Positions 23,842 to 36,945 are shown, numbered from the stretch's first letter. The stretch: DNA of 64,000 nucleotides from Biscogniauxia marginata (GCA_022695795.1 MU404067.1:248001-312000); one strand, 5' to 3'. Numbers and translations are program-made. Notes: generated by a model from the sequence alone, not told the origin.

Positions 23842-26800
23842 GATGTTTGATATATGTGTCTCTTAGATGTTCAAATATGAAGAGAGAAAAGACATAGAGG
23901 CAAAACTCAAAGCGTCGAGTTGGTTCGAGCCATGAAGCATAAATAAAGTACTGCTGGATGTTAGGATGCTAAGATATCAACTCAAACGGGCTTCAGGGCA
24001 TAGGATACAACATCTGAATTTAGTAAGCTTGCCCTACCTGAAAGTCTATTTTGAATCCTTCGCGTTGATCTATCCATGGTAGAAGATCCACCTGAGATAC
24101 CTATTTTTTGGCCTTTTACTTACGCACACCATGGGTTATTCAATGGTGCCATCTAAGCCACTTACAAGAGCCAAGCGCTTATGTAGCGGAGCTTTTTGAG
24201 CATAAGCTTACATGCAACCTAAAGGCACATATTTGGTATTTTGCCCTAGCCTGGATGAAAAAAGAAAACCCTTGACAGGGCCAATGGAAACTGGGTCTAT
24301 CTAGAGAGGTACATTTATTGACTCTCATTTCTCTCTATCAGAATCGACACTGGGATCTCTTATTTTTGTCCCCCACGTGGTACGCAATAGGGCGAAACAC
24401 ATAAAACTTTCTGGGGGAGTTACTTATTTGTTCCTCTTTCAGAAATGATCTAAGCGATCATGTTGCGGTCGGTATGTCAGATGCGTCTGCTTGACCTCAA
24501 CATGCAGCACTTTTGACAAAAACTCCACCCAATATGAAACACACATGCGTTCATAAGAGCAAGTCTGGGTTGGGAGATAGGTACGAGCGTGATGCCGCTG
24601 ACGTAGGAATAGATATACTATCATGAAGGCATTCACACACACACACATACACACACGATATATAGACAGTAGCCCCTTGTCTGGGGGACAAGAGCAGAGG
24701 GGTTAGCAAGAATGATAACTTATCGGTCAACATCGGTGAGCGACAATCGTTTAGCGATTCAATAGCAATCGCGTGTCTACGTTATGAAACAAACGACAGA
24801 GCCCGGTGAGAGGAGATCTACAGGGTCCATTAGTAAGACCGTAAATGTATAAGCTTAACTCATATTTATACTCACTGTAGTGTTATGTATACACACCTAC
24901 CCACGCCGCTCATAGCCCGCCACTCTGTCCTAATTCTCCGGCACGTTGATGCTGAGTGGCTTTTAGCTGAACCCCTACGGAATACTGACTGCCGTGGATG
25001 GCGATAACGCCCACGCAAAGTCTCCGGTTTACAAAACTAATAGCCATCCTGCCGCGAAAAGGAATACACAGCCGGCTAGAGGACCCCACAGTGAAGGAAA
25101 ATGAAGCCAAAAGAAAATTGAGGGCGGACGAACGAACCCGTTTCACAGTAACGGACACCATGCCTGTGGTTTTCTTCACTCGAAGTCTAAAGAAACTTCG
25201 AACATATATTCCACCCCTGCTAGACAATGCCAATCAAAAGTCCTATCTTTCTAAAATTGGTGTAATACTTAGATTTGGTGCGACAATGCATGTGCATGTA
25301 GTATAAAATGCGGATCACTGGAGTTATTAACTAGCTCCAAGCAGGTATAGCCATGTTGCAAGGCTACGCGATTCTCGATAAAGCAGTCCGAGTTCATTAC
25401 ACTGATGGCAAACCTTTGCAGAGAGATCCTGGAAAAGGGGACATCTCGAATCCCCGAGGATTGTAGGGATCTTCGAGAACCTCGCATCATTGCACTTGAA
25501 CCTAAGTCCAGCACCGTCGGAGATAGATTCCTTGCCACTGGTCCTGGTATATCCGCATCACGGAGATGTTGCAAAGTACCTACCTCGGCATAGATAATCC
25601 AACGCATACGAATGCACACGGCAATGGATGCTAAATTCCCCAGAATGACGACGCTTTTTCTTCACTTGATCAGCGGGATCGTGTATGAGAGGATTCTTAC
25701 ACTTTTGAAGGAGTGAAGGCGTTGCTGGCGCTGCCGCTTGGCACCGGCAGTTCTGAAAAGGGAAGCAAAAGCGGCCTTTAGCTACCATTTCTATCTGTTG
25801 ATTCACTAGGCAGGCTTGATCCTGTGAGATAGTATGAAACATGACGAATCGAAAGCAGTCTTGGACCCCAAGCTACGAATCTTCCGCAGTGCTTACATAG
25901 CTAGCTCGCTAGCTGCACCAGTAAGCGACCGTACCGTCGATGTCAGGGCTGTGTAGGACGGCTGGAGAATATGGTCGGAGATATAAACTAGCAAGAGTCC
26001 GAGATTCCTTGGTAGGCCATACTAGCTGTTATTACGATATCCCCACTACTCGACGATCATATGCATGTATCTAGGAGCTCTCGAGGCCCTTCACGTAGCA
26101 TATTCACAGCAGAGGATCATGGATGAATAACCTTATTCGACAAAATCACAGGGCCTCCGATTAGGATCGTCAATAGGGCAGAACGCAGATGACTAATAGG
26201 GCCAGATCAATAAATGCTAGGAAATTGATTAATGAAAGGTTGCTATTAATAAGTCCTTTGCATAAGATAATGGAGCGCGACTAGTCTTCTCCCACGGTTC
26301 TAACTAAGACTTGCCGGCTTCCACGCGACGAAGCTAGACCAAGCCTCAGCTGATACAGTGGGTTCCTGATTCATATTTGCCTGGCCGGACCAAATAATGA
26401 CGTTCGGGTCCGAAGTGATTGACAAATAGGTAGCCACCGGCTCCGATTAGAGTGTGGTGTTCCTGGAATGGGACAAGACCTCACAGGGAACTATAAGATA
26501 CTATCATGAAACAGCCATCCTCCTAGATACGTACCTTGAGGTGGCAAAATCATTACCTCATACGCCCGACAAGTAGACAGACAGCCGCAGCCGCGATGCA
26601 AGACTGATGTTTGTTCTCGACCACGTCTATGCGCAGTCAGCAGCGGCTACTCAGCTAGATAGTATCGACTGGCTGAACCAAATACGCAGCCAGCAATTTT
26701 TCATCCTATGGCTATGCGTAAACTTTAAACCATGGCGTAAATCTTCTCGATCAGCCCTTCAAAGACCTACCAATTTAGAACCCCCCCACGATCCTCTTCC

Positions 26801-27490
26801 CCTCTAGCGACTCCAAAGACCCGTTGTACCCAAGATGGTGGTCCTACTATTCTTGAAAGGCGAAGCTAGTAGATCAGTGGGTTTATTGGGCTTAGCATCT
26901 ATCGTAAACACAAGGTCCCCGTCGTTATCGTATAGCTGCAACGAACCCGAGCCTAGAGCTGGCGATGGGTAGAATTGTTGCCTGCCCATGTGGAAGCCTA
27001 AGTATTCAGGCACCGGGACGAAGGAGTGGAGTTAAGGATTCGTCCTAGCAGAGCTCTAGTTTCGCTTTCATAAGCTGTCCTTCATCCTAGTCCCTCGTCC
27101 TAGATACCTTAACCCCCGGGCCTGGCTCGGAGTGGGGTGAATCAAGCTTTCACCAAGCTTTATATGCATCACGGAATAACCCACTAACTGACTGCTAGGT
27201 TCTCTGGATGTGATGATCATATCTGACACTACCTAACTAGGCCTGAAAGGGCCGAGCTGGGCCGGAGATAATTGCGTATACAGTACCTATCATTACTCAG
27301 CTGCCAAGGCATCTCTCTCACCCATCCATTTCCATGCCAAAGTCTATTGCATATGCGCACCAGCGTATCAAATCCACTGTCTCTATCTCAGCCAAGGCCT
27401 AGGACTTTAAACAGCCTCTCCCGAAACAGCCATGATCTACCCCGTTGTCTAAACAACTAGCCCTACAGCAGAACGGCTCCTAGGCATCCT
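23842..27490. other. 3.6 kb intergenic region, no supported gene
   Basis: The region nearest 23,842 is the presumed regulator promoter. An AC/CA microsatellite lies at about 24,634-24,656. Several frames of 60-116 codons occur but overlap on both strands and show no motif. A minus-strand open frame ending at 26,807 and running from about 27,040 reads as protein-like (V-P-V-P-E-Y-L-G-F-H-M-G, later L-Y-D-N-D-G-D-L-V) but has no ATG at its upstream end. It may be a gene relic. I recognise nothing else. Confidence 0.45.
24634..24656. repeat. AC microsatellite, interrupted
   Basis: A run of about 23 bp of AC units interrupted once by AT, in intergenic DNA. Confidence 0.9.
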
Positions 27491-29002
27491 TCATAATATG
27501 AACGTAGGCTCGATAGTCTTATCCAATCCATCAGCATACGTCTGGTACTTGACGCCAAGGGCCACGGTGGTGCTGTTACGGGTCCGGAGCTTATTAACAA
27601 CCACCAGCCGGCCCATACCGTCATGGACACTGTGCACTAGGTCCACCAATTCCCCCATCTCCATCTCGCGCTCGTTAGCCAGCTGCAGGCGAGAGAGGTC
27701 TCGCAAACGAGCCATAGCCTCTACATCCGGGTCGACGGTCCCTGGCTCAGGTAGTAGGCGCGGCACTAGGACGAGTGTAGCCGAGTTATTGGTCCGAAGT
27801 ACGCCCAGGTGTGCCCCCAGTTCTGCAAGGATTCGCGCGGGAAGAGAGCGGGACGGTACCCCCAGCGAATGCGAGGGTAAACGTAAGATGTATACCGCCG
27901 CGTCCTTGACCGTCTGCGGCGAAGCAGAGTTTCGTCTGTCTACAGTAATGCGGGGGTTGAATTCCCCCGCCTTGGAGACCCCGTTCTCGATGATCCCTGG
28001 GTCGTTCATCTGCACGATGAAGCGAAGAGATGGGTAGAGCTCTGAGAGAGCTGCGGCTGCGGAGGTCGATTGCGCTCCTACCTACGCACATGGGGAAAGA
28101 AAATTCGCAGGGTTAGTTGAAGTGTTTCACTATCACACGATGTAACCAACAATGTTTTCTGGAAAGTAGGCAATGATGTGTAAGTATATGTGACTCACGT
28201 CGACTATGCAGGCGTTGCCCAAGCTGCGCCAGTCAAGCTTGCTGAGGAGCTCGACCACGCCGTTGTCCGCATCTCCCGCGCACCGGCGGTAAGCAGCCCA
28301 TTGGCGTTGAAGCTTCGCGCGCTGTTCGCATGCTGATGCGAAACTCTGAGATGTGTTGAAAGCAGTGCTATACGCACTCTCTGTCGAGTACTCAGAGCTT
28401 CCATTCCGCTGTGTGGCCGAGGCCATCTGTAGTGCAGTGGGCGCAGCTGTCTCAGCCAGGAACATAGCAGCATCTAGATAGAACAGCTTGGTGACAAAGG
28501 GTGCTGAGAGGGCCGTGTGCGCGATGTAGCCTGGTTGAGGCTCCTGGAGAAAGCCAGCCGTCGCCGTCATGCGCATGATACGACAAAGCTCGTGCTCTGG
28601 CACACCGGCCAGCTCGGCGACGTCTCTCACTGGGACGCTGCCACTGAGTGGGATGCAAGCGAGTACCTGGAACTCGCCTAGCCATCGTAGACATGCGAGA
28701 AGCTGGTTCTGTCACGGCACAATATTAGTACTAGCTTAGTAGCAAGATAGACATAGGAGACGACAACGAACCTGGCTAGCTAATTGTTGGATAAAGTCTA
28801 CCGGCTCGGCCAGCAATGTCTGCACTTTAGCTACCGCGGTGAGAACATTGCGTCTTGCACGATGCACTTCTAAAGGGGCATCACGGGAGAGTGCTAAGTC
28901 TGGGGTTGAGCCAAGGCCTGCATCCCGACACTGGTCTGCAAGGGCCCTGGCAGCCGTGGCCAGTTCAGTGGTGTAAGTCTCAAGCTGGCTCAGGCTAGCC
29001 AT
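27491..29002 (-). CDS. AflS/AflJ (MdpA)-type co-regulator with degenerate O-methyltransferase fold
   Basis: A 443-residue protein from exons 28,772-29,002, 28,199-28,708 and 27,491-28,081; introns are 63 and 117 bp. The N-terminal half has the dimerisation/winged-helix look of fungal O-methyltransferases (L-G-E-F-Q-V-L-A-C-I-P, V-P-V-R-D-V-A-E-L-A-G-V-P, M-T-A-T-A-G-F-L). The Rossmann strand then reads V-D-V-G-A-Q-S-T-S where active enzymes have a glycine-rich V-D-V-G-G-S-T-G. The usual catalytic H-x-W/D region is replaced by L-R-L-P-S-H-S-L-G-V-P-S-R. Loss of both sites argues against methyl transfer and matches AflS/MdpA, which act as partners of AflR-type regulators. It lies on the same strand as the AflR-type gene. 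A divergent true methyltransferase is the alternative. The 117-bp intron is required by an in-frame TGA. Confidence 0.82.
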
Positions 29003-31278
29003 CCTGGCGTAAAATATTACGGTATTACAAAAAGTTAGCGATTATGAGGTTCGTGAGCTTGATGGTTGTGTCTAAGGGACTGCTATTTGGTGCTGTCTCT
29101 GGTCTATAAGGTGTCCTATTAGTAAGTCATAAGAATTCGGGGAACTGTTAGGGCCGTGAGACACGAGAGCGAGAAATATTAAGACGAAATATAGAGCGAT
29201 ACAAAAGATGAGCAAGCTAATAGGTCTGTTGCAGATAGCGTATACCTAATAGCCCTAACTAAAATACGGAGTATTGAGTTGGCACTTGACTTCTCGCCTC
29301 CTTAATGTAACGTGGATTTAAGCAGTGTATATTTTATTAATAACTACAGGGGAATTAAACTATCATCAATTATGTATACGAGAAGTGCATATTGGTTAGC
29401 ATACAGAACATATTTACTATTGATGCACACCTGCGTTCCATATTTGGTGGTTTGTTTTCTGCAGATATGACATGAACTATCTGAAAATAATTGAAGAATT
29501 TCGGGCTACGCTAATACGCAGACGCCTCGGACACCGCCTTTACCGCATCCTTCGGCTCTGATGCACACTCAACTTACTTAGTCGTCCACTGTCAGATCAG
29601 AACGTAGCCCCCCTGCTGCTAGCTGCGTCTGCCTGGGGTCTATCTGTCCTACCATTGTGCCTCTTGATTACTACCAGAAAATATATTCCGTACCAGTAGT
29701 CAGCACTATCCGTGTTACCGGCAGTTGTGTTGACTCAGCGATCTTGGCAGGTCCCGTTGAAAAGCCTCCTCGTCATTGCCACTAAACCAGCGTTGCTTGA
29801 CGTCTAAGACCTCGCAGCCCACGCGTTTCAATATTTCACTACATGATGACACGGGAGTGTTGGCATGGCTATCTACTAGAAAATTTGTGATTCTAGAAAT
29901 CCTCAAGATTGGGTAATTCTGTTTCGGATATGAGCTGAATCTGTCCGTTCACAGTGTGGCACAGAAGTACTCAATCGTCGTTATCACGCCAATATGAAAA
30001 TTCCAAGAGGCACTATTAGATGCAGTACATTCCTGCGGTTGTTCATCCTCTCTTTAGATTCGCTGGAGGGATTACCGTGCGCGCATGCGGTCTGCGGGCT
30101 TACGAACAATATACTGCGTATTCGAGGTGGATGAAAATAGTGTCAGTCTGTGAGCTTAGTTCCGGTACACCACAACGCGGCATTTGGGGTAATATATGAT
30201 TGGGTGTTCCAAAAGTCCTGGGTAGGCGAAATGGCATTGTGTTGAATACTTAGGTAGATATGGGACGTCAGCTTACATCCCCGTCTACTAGTAGCACCAC
30301 AGGGATCGTCTACTCCGCGAACCCAAGCCCCACCGAGCTGATGTCGATCTCGGGGCAGAGCTAGCCAGTAGTATCCGTGGTGAAATCCTTAAAGCTGCTT
30401 GCGTGTCGTAGCACGTTGACGATGATTGTTTGTCTCGAGGAAGTGGACATTTTGGAGCATATTGGGCAGTTCGTATATCGTTTATGGAATATTCTTACGT
30501 CTTCATTATCTGAGTCGTTGCATTCAGCCTGGCGAGCAATCATCACTTGGCGCACGTTCCAGTCGATCCAGCCGTTGGTAATTGCGCCAAGCTACCAATC
30601 TACTAAGCTACTCGGTAACAATCGAGAGGACGTTTGTCGGACAATAGAGGTACAAAGTTGCCGATGGAGCACCGTAGATGGGGTCGAGGAAAATCCACCC
30701 AAGGAGTTATCTTTAAATCTTAATGATATTAAGCTTTTAAAATTCTGACGACAACGTTCGGATACAGTCGAATACGCACGATAGATAATTGATAATGCAT
30801 ATATCAACTAAGATAGAAATGGGGGAGTGTCGAAATGAAGTTCCAATTTAACGAGGTCTAGAAAGAAAATCGCATAACTCCTAGCTTCAAAATTGTTAGT
30901 AGCTTTAAGACTTATCCGAGACACGACAAACTGGAAAAACAGATAACATTATGAACATGTCTAATAAGAGATTATTTCCAAGTGACCTATCCCGTAATCC
31001 CTAGGTATGCGTGCGTCTCGTTAATCATCAAACTATATATAGGTAGTGTACTCGATTATCTCTATAAACGTGACTATAAATCCTTGGCCACGGGTCTAAC
31101 TCACATGAACCTATTTTTACATAAGCGGTCGAACCTTTATATAATATATAAAAACTCAAAAAGCTTGTTATTATAAGAACTAAACCTTAAAAGATGGTAA
31201 ATAGCGGATATAGTGTTGTAACGGCCAGTTTCGATTTTTATACTTAGTCCGGCTGCTATCATTATCCTTCAATACATA
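29003..31278. other. 2.3 kb region, no gene supported
   Basis: The first few hundred bases are the probable promoter of the AflS-type gene. Frames at 29,715-29,906, 30,361-30,555, 30,377-30,748 and 30,982-31,176 are short, have stops in continuation and lack known motifs. Composition becomes AT-rich near the pogo element. Confidence 0.45.
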
Positions 31279-33104
31279 ACGTGCTTTACCAGTACCCTAC
31301 GCACTTTCCCCCACCTTCTTATATTAGAATTAGGATTTAACAACCATAACGTATAGAATTAACCTAAACTACTCAAAATATAATAAACCTAATATAATTA
31401 TAGTATCCTGACAAGTACGCGCATTATAACCAGTCTCCCCGCAGGTACCACATCGTCGCCTAAAAGGCTACCCCTCATTTTACCTACCCCCCTCAAAGCG
31501 CTTATCGCGTCGAGCCTGCTCTTCTGCCTCCTTCTAAGCCAAAACGTCTTACGCATCCTCTATAGTAAGTGCCCCCCCTTAACAAACTCGAGTCTTTTTA
31601 GCCCTGCGGCGTTTACTAAGTGCCTTATTTGCTGCTCGAAGTGTGCGCACCTCGGCTAATAAAAGCGTCATCTTATAAGCTAACATTTTAATGCCTTTAG
31701 CCAACGCCGCTACCGTCTTAAAAACGGGGGTTAGAGAGCTTCCTTAATGGCGTGTAATGCGACTCTTTACTAAGATTAACTATAAAAGCGTATTAGTCAC
31801 ATTATAGGGGGTTTAAGAGACCCAAGGGTTAGTATCAGTCGAGGGGGGTATACTAGGATTCGGAGTCTATAACCTCATATTAAGCTTTGAAATCATAGCT
31901 TGCGGGTCGAAAGGCACTAAACCAGCTCCGCGGAATCTAGCCTAGCTATTTTAAGCTGTTATAAAGGCTAAATAGGCTACTTTAAAGGCGAGGAAAAACT
32001 TGACCTTTATAATATGATTAATATAAGCCTTAATAAAAGTCTTAATTTGTCGACTATATACCCGTTTCAAAACACTAAAACACCCAATATTCAGTGGCTA
32101 AGTCAAATAAGAAAAATAAGGAGGTAAATAAAAAGTAATAATGTTATATGCTTTATAATACTCTTAGAATTCCGCCGATTCGTGACTTTTATGCCTATTA
32201 AAAACAAGCATTCGAGTAAAAATATACTTATCGAAGTGTTTAAGCCATTTTAAGCTTATCTTATTATTTGTTTAGCCATTACTAGTTAATTTAATTACTT
32301 AGTTATGTGAAAAGCCGCCCTTAATATACTAACTTGCAAAATGATTTTTCCCTTAAACTACTAAAAACGAAGGGACATTTTAACCTTCGCTATTAATATA
32401 AATAATTACTATCGCCTATTCTCGATTACCTAGCTAAATTGCCTTACTTTTACCATGTCGATTTACGCGAGTTATAACCATTGCTAAAGAGATTACATTT
32501 ATTATAAAGCCTATCTCGTCGAAGTTATAAAAATCGGAGTCCTAAATACTATATTTCGCCCGTATATTCTTAACCAATCGGAACCACGCGCCAATTAACT
32601 CTAGATCTTCGCATAAGGCTCTTTAGAAGTCATAAACGCGATTAAAACGCGTTTTTAACTCTAGTCGTCATTATACGAATCGATATACCTAATTCTTCCC
32701 GACACGTAATGCCCCTCGAGATTCGAGTAGAAGATTTGCTATATCTTTAACACTAGCGAGCCGAGGCGCAAAACCTCAAAAATCTAAATTAAGTATATAT
32801 CGAATAATCGTATCCTTTTCTACTTTATTCAATTTAAGGTTTAGGGGTAAACGTTCGTTAAAAGAAGTATAACCGTTTATTTTAAGTCGGAGCGTAAATT
32901 TAAGAACCTTATAGATTTTCGTAATAGATCGACGACTTAGCTTTTTAGATAAACGAATAGCCTTGATAACTAAGATGATTTATGCTTCCTAGGTTTGAAT
33001 TTCCATTTATAATTATTAAGAAAACGCGTGTCAAAGTTCATGGGGTATAAAATAAAGGAAAATGCGCAGGGTACTGATATACGCAGGGTACTAGTAAAGC
33101 ACGT
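31279..33104 (-). mobile_element. pogo/Fot1-type DNA transposon, RIP-degraded
   Basis: A 1826-bp element with inverted ends: ACGTGCTTTACCAGTACCC at the left and its complement ending AGTAAAGCACGT at the right, flanked by TA on both sides as for Tc1/mariner/pogo insertion. The right end also carries a repeated CGCAGGGTACT block. Minus-strand translation gives a DDE_1-type transposase. N-F-D-E-I-G-F lies near 32,510-32,535 and H-F-D-K near 32,245, and the second catalytic block reads L-V-F-N-R-H-K-S-H near 32,190, with the expected Asp altered to Asn. Q-P-L-N-I-G-C-F lies near 32,095. Many stops are present. It is adjacent to no open ORF and is non-autonomous. Confidence 0.9.
31420..32540 (-). 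pseudogene. DDE_1-type transposase relic
   Basis: Conceptual translation follows the fungal pogo-family transposase from the catalytic core to the C-terminal basic region, interrupted by TAG/TAA codons mostly at positions expected for Trp or Gln. G-to-A changes give D-to-N at two otherwise conserved Asp residues. The N-terminal DNA-binding part, nearer 33,000, is too decayed to outline. Confidence 0.82.
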
Positions 33105-35170
33105 TATATATTACAGTAGTGTGTATACGCCACATGCTCCCCGTGCACTCTCTCTATAGGGCAAGTTTTTAAACATGCTTCTCGTTGTGATATATCATCT
33201 ATATTAACGAAGGCCAAGTCACAGGAATCAATATCAAAGAACTATATTGACTTGGTCTGCTAAAATTACTCACGAATCCCACTTTTAATATAACGTTCTA
33301 ACTGAACAGCTTAGCTACTAAATATAAATCTTGAAGTTAAACACTCAATTTGTGGGTATACTCAAGTCGAGACCCGAATAGGCCCTTTGCTATACTATCC
33401 TAGCATTACCAAATCCCTTGATGCAAGCCCGATGACATCAAACCCAGCTCGCAACCGAACCCCTTTCGTCCAAGATGAATAGAGTCAAGTGGACGGTGTG
33501 TTTCCGTTGTGCTTGATACTTCGGCCGTAATTTAGCCATTATAATATTGTAAATGCTCGGATAGTTGAAAACCTAGATTTGTGCTCGAACACACTAGTTT
33601 CCACATTTAGCATAGACTAGTATCACTAGAGAAGTAGTTTTACCAAGACTACCTATAGCTGTCCATCATAATGTTGAGCCGGATATCCTATGAGCCGGAG
33701 AATAAACTCGACTAGCACTTGTCAATCTACAACAAGTGGCCATTCCTGGAATGCTACCTAGGTACTCAGATCATTTCGGCTCCCCGGCCTAACTTTCTCG
33801 TATGAGAGACAATAGTGATATTCGTTTTTACACTGACTTGCCTTTCCATGTATTCGGATGAGTAAGAAGGAATATTGAGTTACTAAGCGTTCATTAAATA
33901 TCCGACTCCTTTTCATGTTGGAGGCATTTGGTTCCTTTAGGATTTATACCTCATATCCCACAATGGTGGGAGATAGAACACATGACGGTTCTAGCCAGGG
34001 GTATAGAATGCGGGTTATGCATTAAGTACCAGAAAAAAGTACTCTGGATCAGGGAAGGAGTACATACCAAAAGCTTATCTCCATGGGAGATATCAGGGGT
34101 CTAATTGATTGATACATGGATATTGGTGATCTAGAGTAGGTATAGACCCTTCATATTCCAACCTAACCTGCAACGAGATGGCGCTAGTAGCCTTTGGTTA
34201 TTCGTGGAATAGTACGTGCAGGCATCACGAATCCTCCATAATAGTGCCTCGATGACCTTATCACGATAGCTATCGAATATAAATGGCTTAAATTGCTTAA
34301 CTATCAAGGTCCTCAAAATGGCCTTTCAAAAGTGGAGTCCCAATATCTCAGAACTTAGACCTATCAGAAGCATATAGACCATGTATCAAGAAGCCTTTAC
34401 TAGTGATCCGTTATCGTGAAATGTGCCGGGGAAAGGCTTAATGTGGTGGGGAGAACTGACGAGATAGGAGCTAAAGAGGGTTTTGTTCTGTAAAAGGGTC
34501 GTCCTTAAAGTGCCGCTAGTCTGAGTCGTTGACATAATGATAACTTTAATATAGCCTATACTCTAGGATACGCATCGTCGTAGCATGTGAATAGGATAGA
34601 CTAGAGGACGTTTAATAAACCATGCATCCTAAGTAGGTATATTTTAATGTATGTAGGTAATTAGCGATATTCTTGGTTTTACCAGGTTCTAGTTTACACA
34701 ATTCGTTGTCATCTATTAGTCTAGTCTCCATATTTACGATAGGCTATAGGTATTCGTAGCAGCTCACAGGACGCTATATAATAAAATAATAAATAAGACG
34801 GCATATTCATTGAAGTTTTTAAACGCCGGATAATCGTCCTAGCATGTCGAGGTTATACCTCATCGATAGTTGGCATAGGCTAGATTTACAAATGGCGGGG
34901 ACGCAAATGACAATAAGGAATAAAGACTGCCCCTCCTCCCAAGATGTCGAATAGTTTATCAGGGCAGGGAACATTGAGGCATAGACAGGCAAGAGCCTAT
35001 ATATTGAAATAAATTCTAGTGAATCCCCGGTGCTAAATCTAACGACTGTAGAAACGACCTCTATATGAAGGTGGTGACAAAGAGAGAGGTCTATACCATA
35101 ATATATGTTCCTCGTGAAATGACACACGCAAGCTAGCCCTCGGTTGCACGACGACGATAAAATCAAGAAT
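33105..35170. other. 2 kb intergenic region, no gene seen
   Basis: This stretch lies between the pogo element and the 3' end of the prenyltransferase gene. The frame at 34,819-35,181 (-) overlaps the end of that gene and shows no family motif. Confidence 0.45.
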
Positions 35171-36622
35171 CTACCATTCACCCCGTCGCCTCGTAGCCCT
35201 ACGCGGCTGCGTCAGTCGGGCAGGGTGGAACGCCTCAGCGCCGAGGTAGGTGGTGATGTCGAGCTCGCCGCCCTTCTTGAACAGGCAGGCGACGTAGGTC
35301 TGGATGCCGTTGCCCTCGTCTAGGCGGCGGTGCTCGGTCAGGCTCTCGAGCATGCTCATGTAGCGGTCGCAATAGGCGCCGCGGCCGCGGGCCTTCATCC
35401 AGCCGGTGATGCCGCGCGCGAGCGTCAGGTCGTCGGTTGAGTAGTAGCGGGCGGGAATGAAGATCTTGACCTCGGGTAGGGCCATGCCGGGCGCCACGTC
35501 GAAGTAGTACAGGTACCCCGACAGCACCTTGGCCATGTCGCCGAACTTGTCCTTCCGCGACGAGTCCCAGTTCGGCGCCGCCGAGAGCTCCGCATCCTCG
35601 CTGAAATCGGCGGGGAGCCCGATGACGGCCTTGATCAGGTCGTGCAGCTCCTCGAGCGCCTTCGCCATGTACGGCGTGTCGATGCGGCCGCCTAGGGTCA
35701 TGATCTCACGCACGGACGCGAACGTTGTGTGCGGCGTGTTGAAGTACCACTTGAGTCGCGACTTCTCGGGCACTACGTCGTCGACGCCGACGGAGAAGGG
35801 CGTGAGAAGCTGGCCCTCAGGGGAGTTGGCGAGGAAGTGGGTCAGTGCGCTGCGGGCATCGTTCTTGGGGTCCAGCTGGCCGATTGAGGACTCCCAATTG
35901 TCCATAGTCATAAGACCATTCTCGCCCAGCTTGCGCGGGAAGAAGTAGGTCTTGAGTGATATACCCTTGGGCATGAACTCGGCAGCGAACTGCACGCTGG
36001 TGCCGAGGAACGCGCCGACGGCTGCCTCTTGGACGTATTTAGAGTTGTCGTGGTCGTATAGCGTAGACATGAAATGGTTGACCCAAGTAAGGTCAACAGT
36101 AGGCATGACACTCGTGAGACCATGCAGAAGTTCTTTCAGAGCCTGCTGGTTCAGGGGGTCAAGCTCAGATCCCGGAGCTTGTCCAATAGGCTCCGTGACG
36201 TATCTTACGTCGGGCTCTTTGTTGGCAGTATTCCATTTCCAGGAGTACTCGATAGGCGTGCCATCGAGCCCTAATAGTGATTTCCACGCAATAGGGCGGC
36301 CATCTGATAGTGGAGCCTGGCCCATATAGGGGACCTTTAATGTCAAGTCAGCAAGGGTTCATTGAAAAGAAATATAGCACCGTCGACTTACTGTCCAGTG
36401 GTAATGGAAGAGAAGTGCCTCGTATTGTTTCTCGATAGAGTATCCCGCCGCTTCCACGAGGGCGGCCATGTGTTGGCCTGTAAGTCTCCACCACCAGTCA
36501 TAGTCTGGGTTACGAGGAGGGAGGATCTTAGACAACGCCCTCCACGCTTCTGTGGTCTGCGAGACTTGGCCGTTCGACTTGACGACGCCATTACCGTTAC
36601 CGTTACCGTTGGATTGAGTCAT
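35171..36622 (-). CDS. DMATS-type aromatic prenyltransferase, two exons
   Basis: A 464-residue ABBA-barrel prenyltransferase of the tryptophan-dimethylallyltransferase family, which transfers dimethylallyl from DMAPP to an aromatic ring. Exons: 36,392-36,622 and 35,171-36,334; the 57-bp intron begins GTAAGT and its removal joins H-Y-H-W-T to V-P-Y-M-G. An Asn-Gly repeat (coded by GGTAAC/GTTACC units) occupies residues 5-12, then D-Y-D-W-W-W-R-L-T-G-Q-H, and the substrate-side segment P-I-E-Y-S-W-K-W-N. Later blocks K-T-Y-F-F-P-R-K and K-I-F-I-P-A-R-Y-Y suit the diphosphate-binding strands. Pairing with a GMC oxidoreductase and mdp-type genes points to XptA/XptB-like prenylation of a xanthone or its precursor. 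A TCG-N5-CGG site and a CCGA heptad array lie upstream. Confidence 0.92.
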
Positions 36623-36812
36623 GGTGGATGGTTTAACTTAGTCTATCAGTATCTGAGTCTAAATAAATTATTTTCGAGAAATATTGGATTGTCGAAATAT
36701 TCCCATCTTTCACTCATTCATGGCTGCCCTTTTGACTGACACTTTATCGGTATCATGCAGAGCCAATGTATCACCGGAACCCAGCTTTCCCTAGCCGGAT
36801 TTCTATCAGAAG

Positions 36813-36823
36813 TCGGGTTACGG
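36813..36823 (+). promoter_or_regulatory. TCG-N5-CGG, candidate AflR-type site of prenyltransferase
   Basis: TCGGGTTACGG lies 191 bp upstream of the prenyltransferase ATG and matches TCG-N5-CGR. A single non-palindromic match has a sizeable chance expectation. Confidence 0.4.
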
Positions 36824-36945
36824 GTGGCCAGATCCTGATCCATTCCGGAAGCTTCAGCTCATTCAGCGCAAACCGAAGCTTACTGGGGCTATGTTATGTA
36901 TGCCGGGATCTATTACTACCTATCTAACTATACTATATTATAGAT

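Noticed and set aside
24439..24733. Frames around the AC microsatellite coding Cys-Val repeats
   Set aside because: Translation of a dinucleotide repeat; not a gene.
27491..29002. Functional O-methyltransferase call
   Set aside because: The SAM glycine-rich loop and catalytic His region are not conserved; co-regulator of AflS type fits better.
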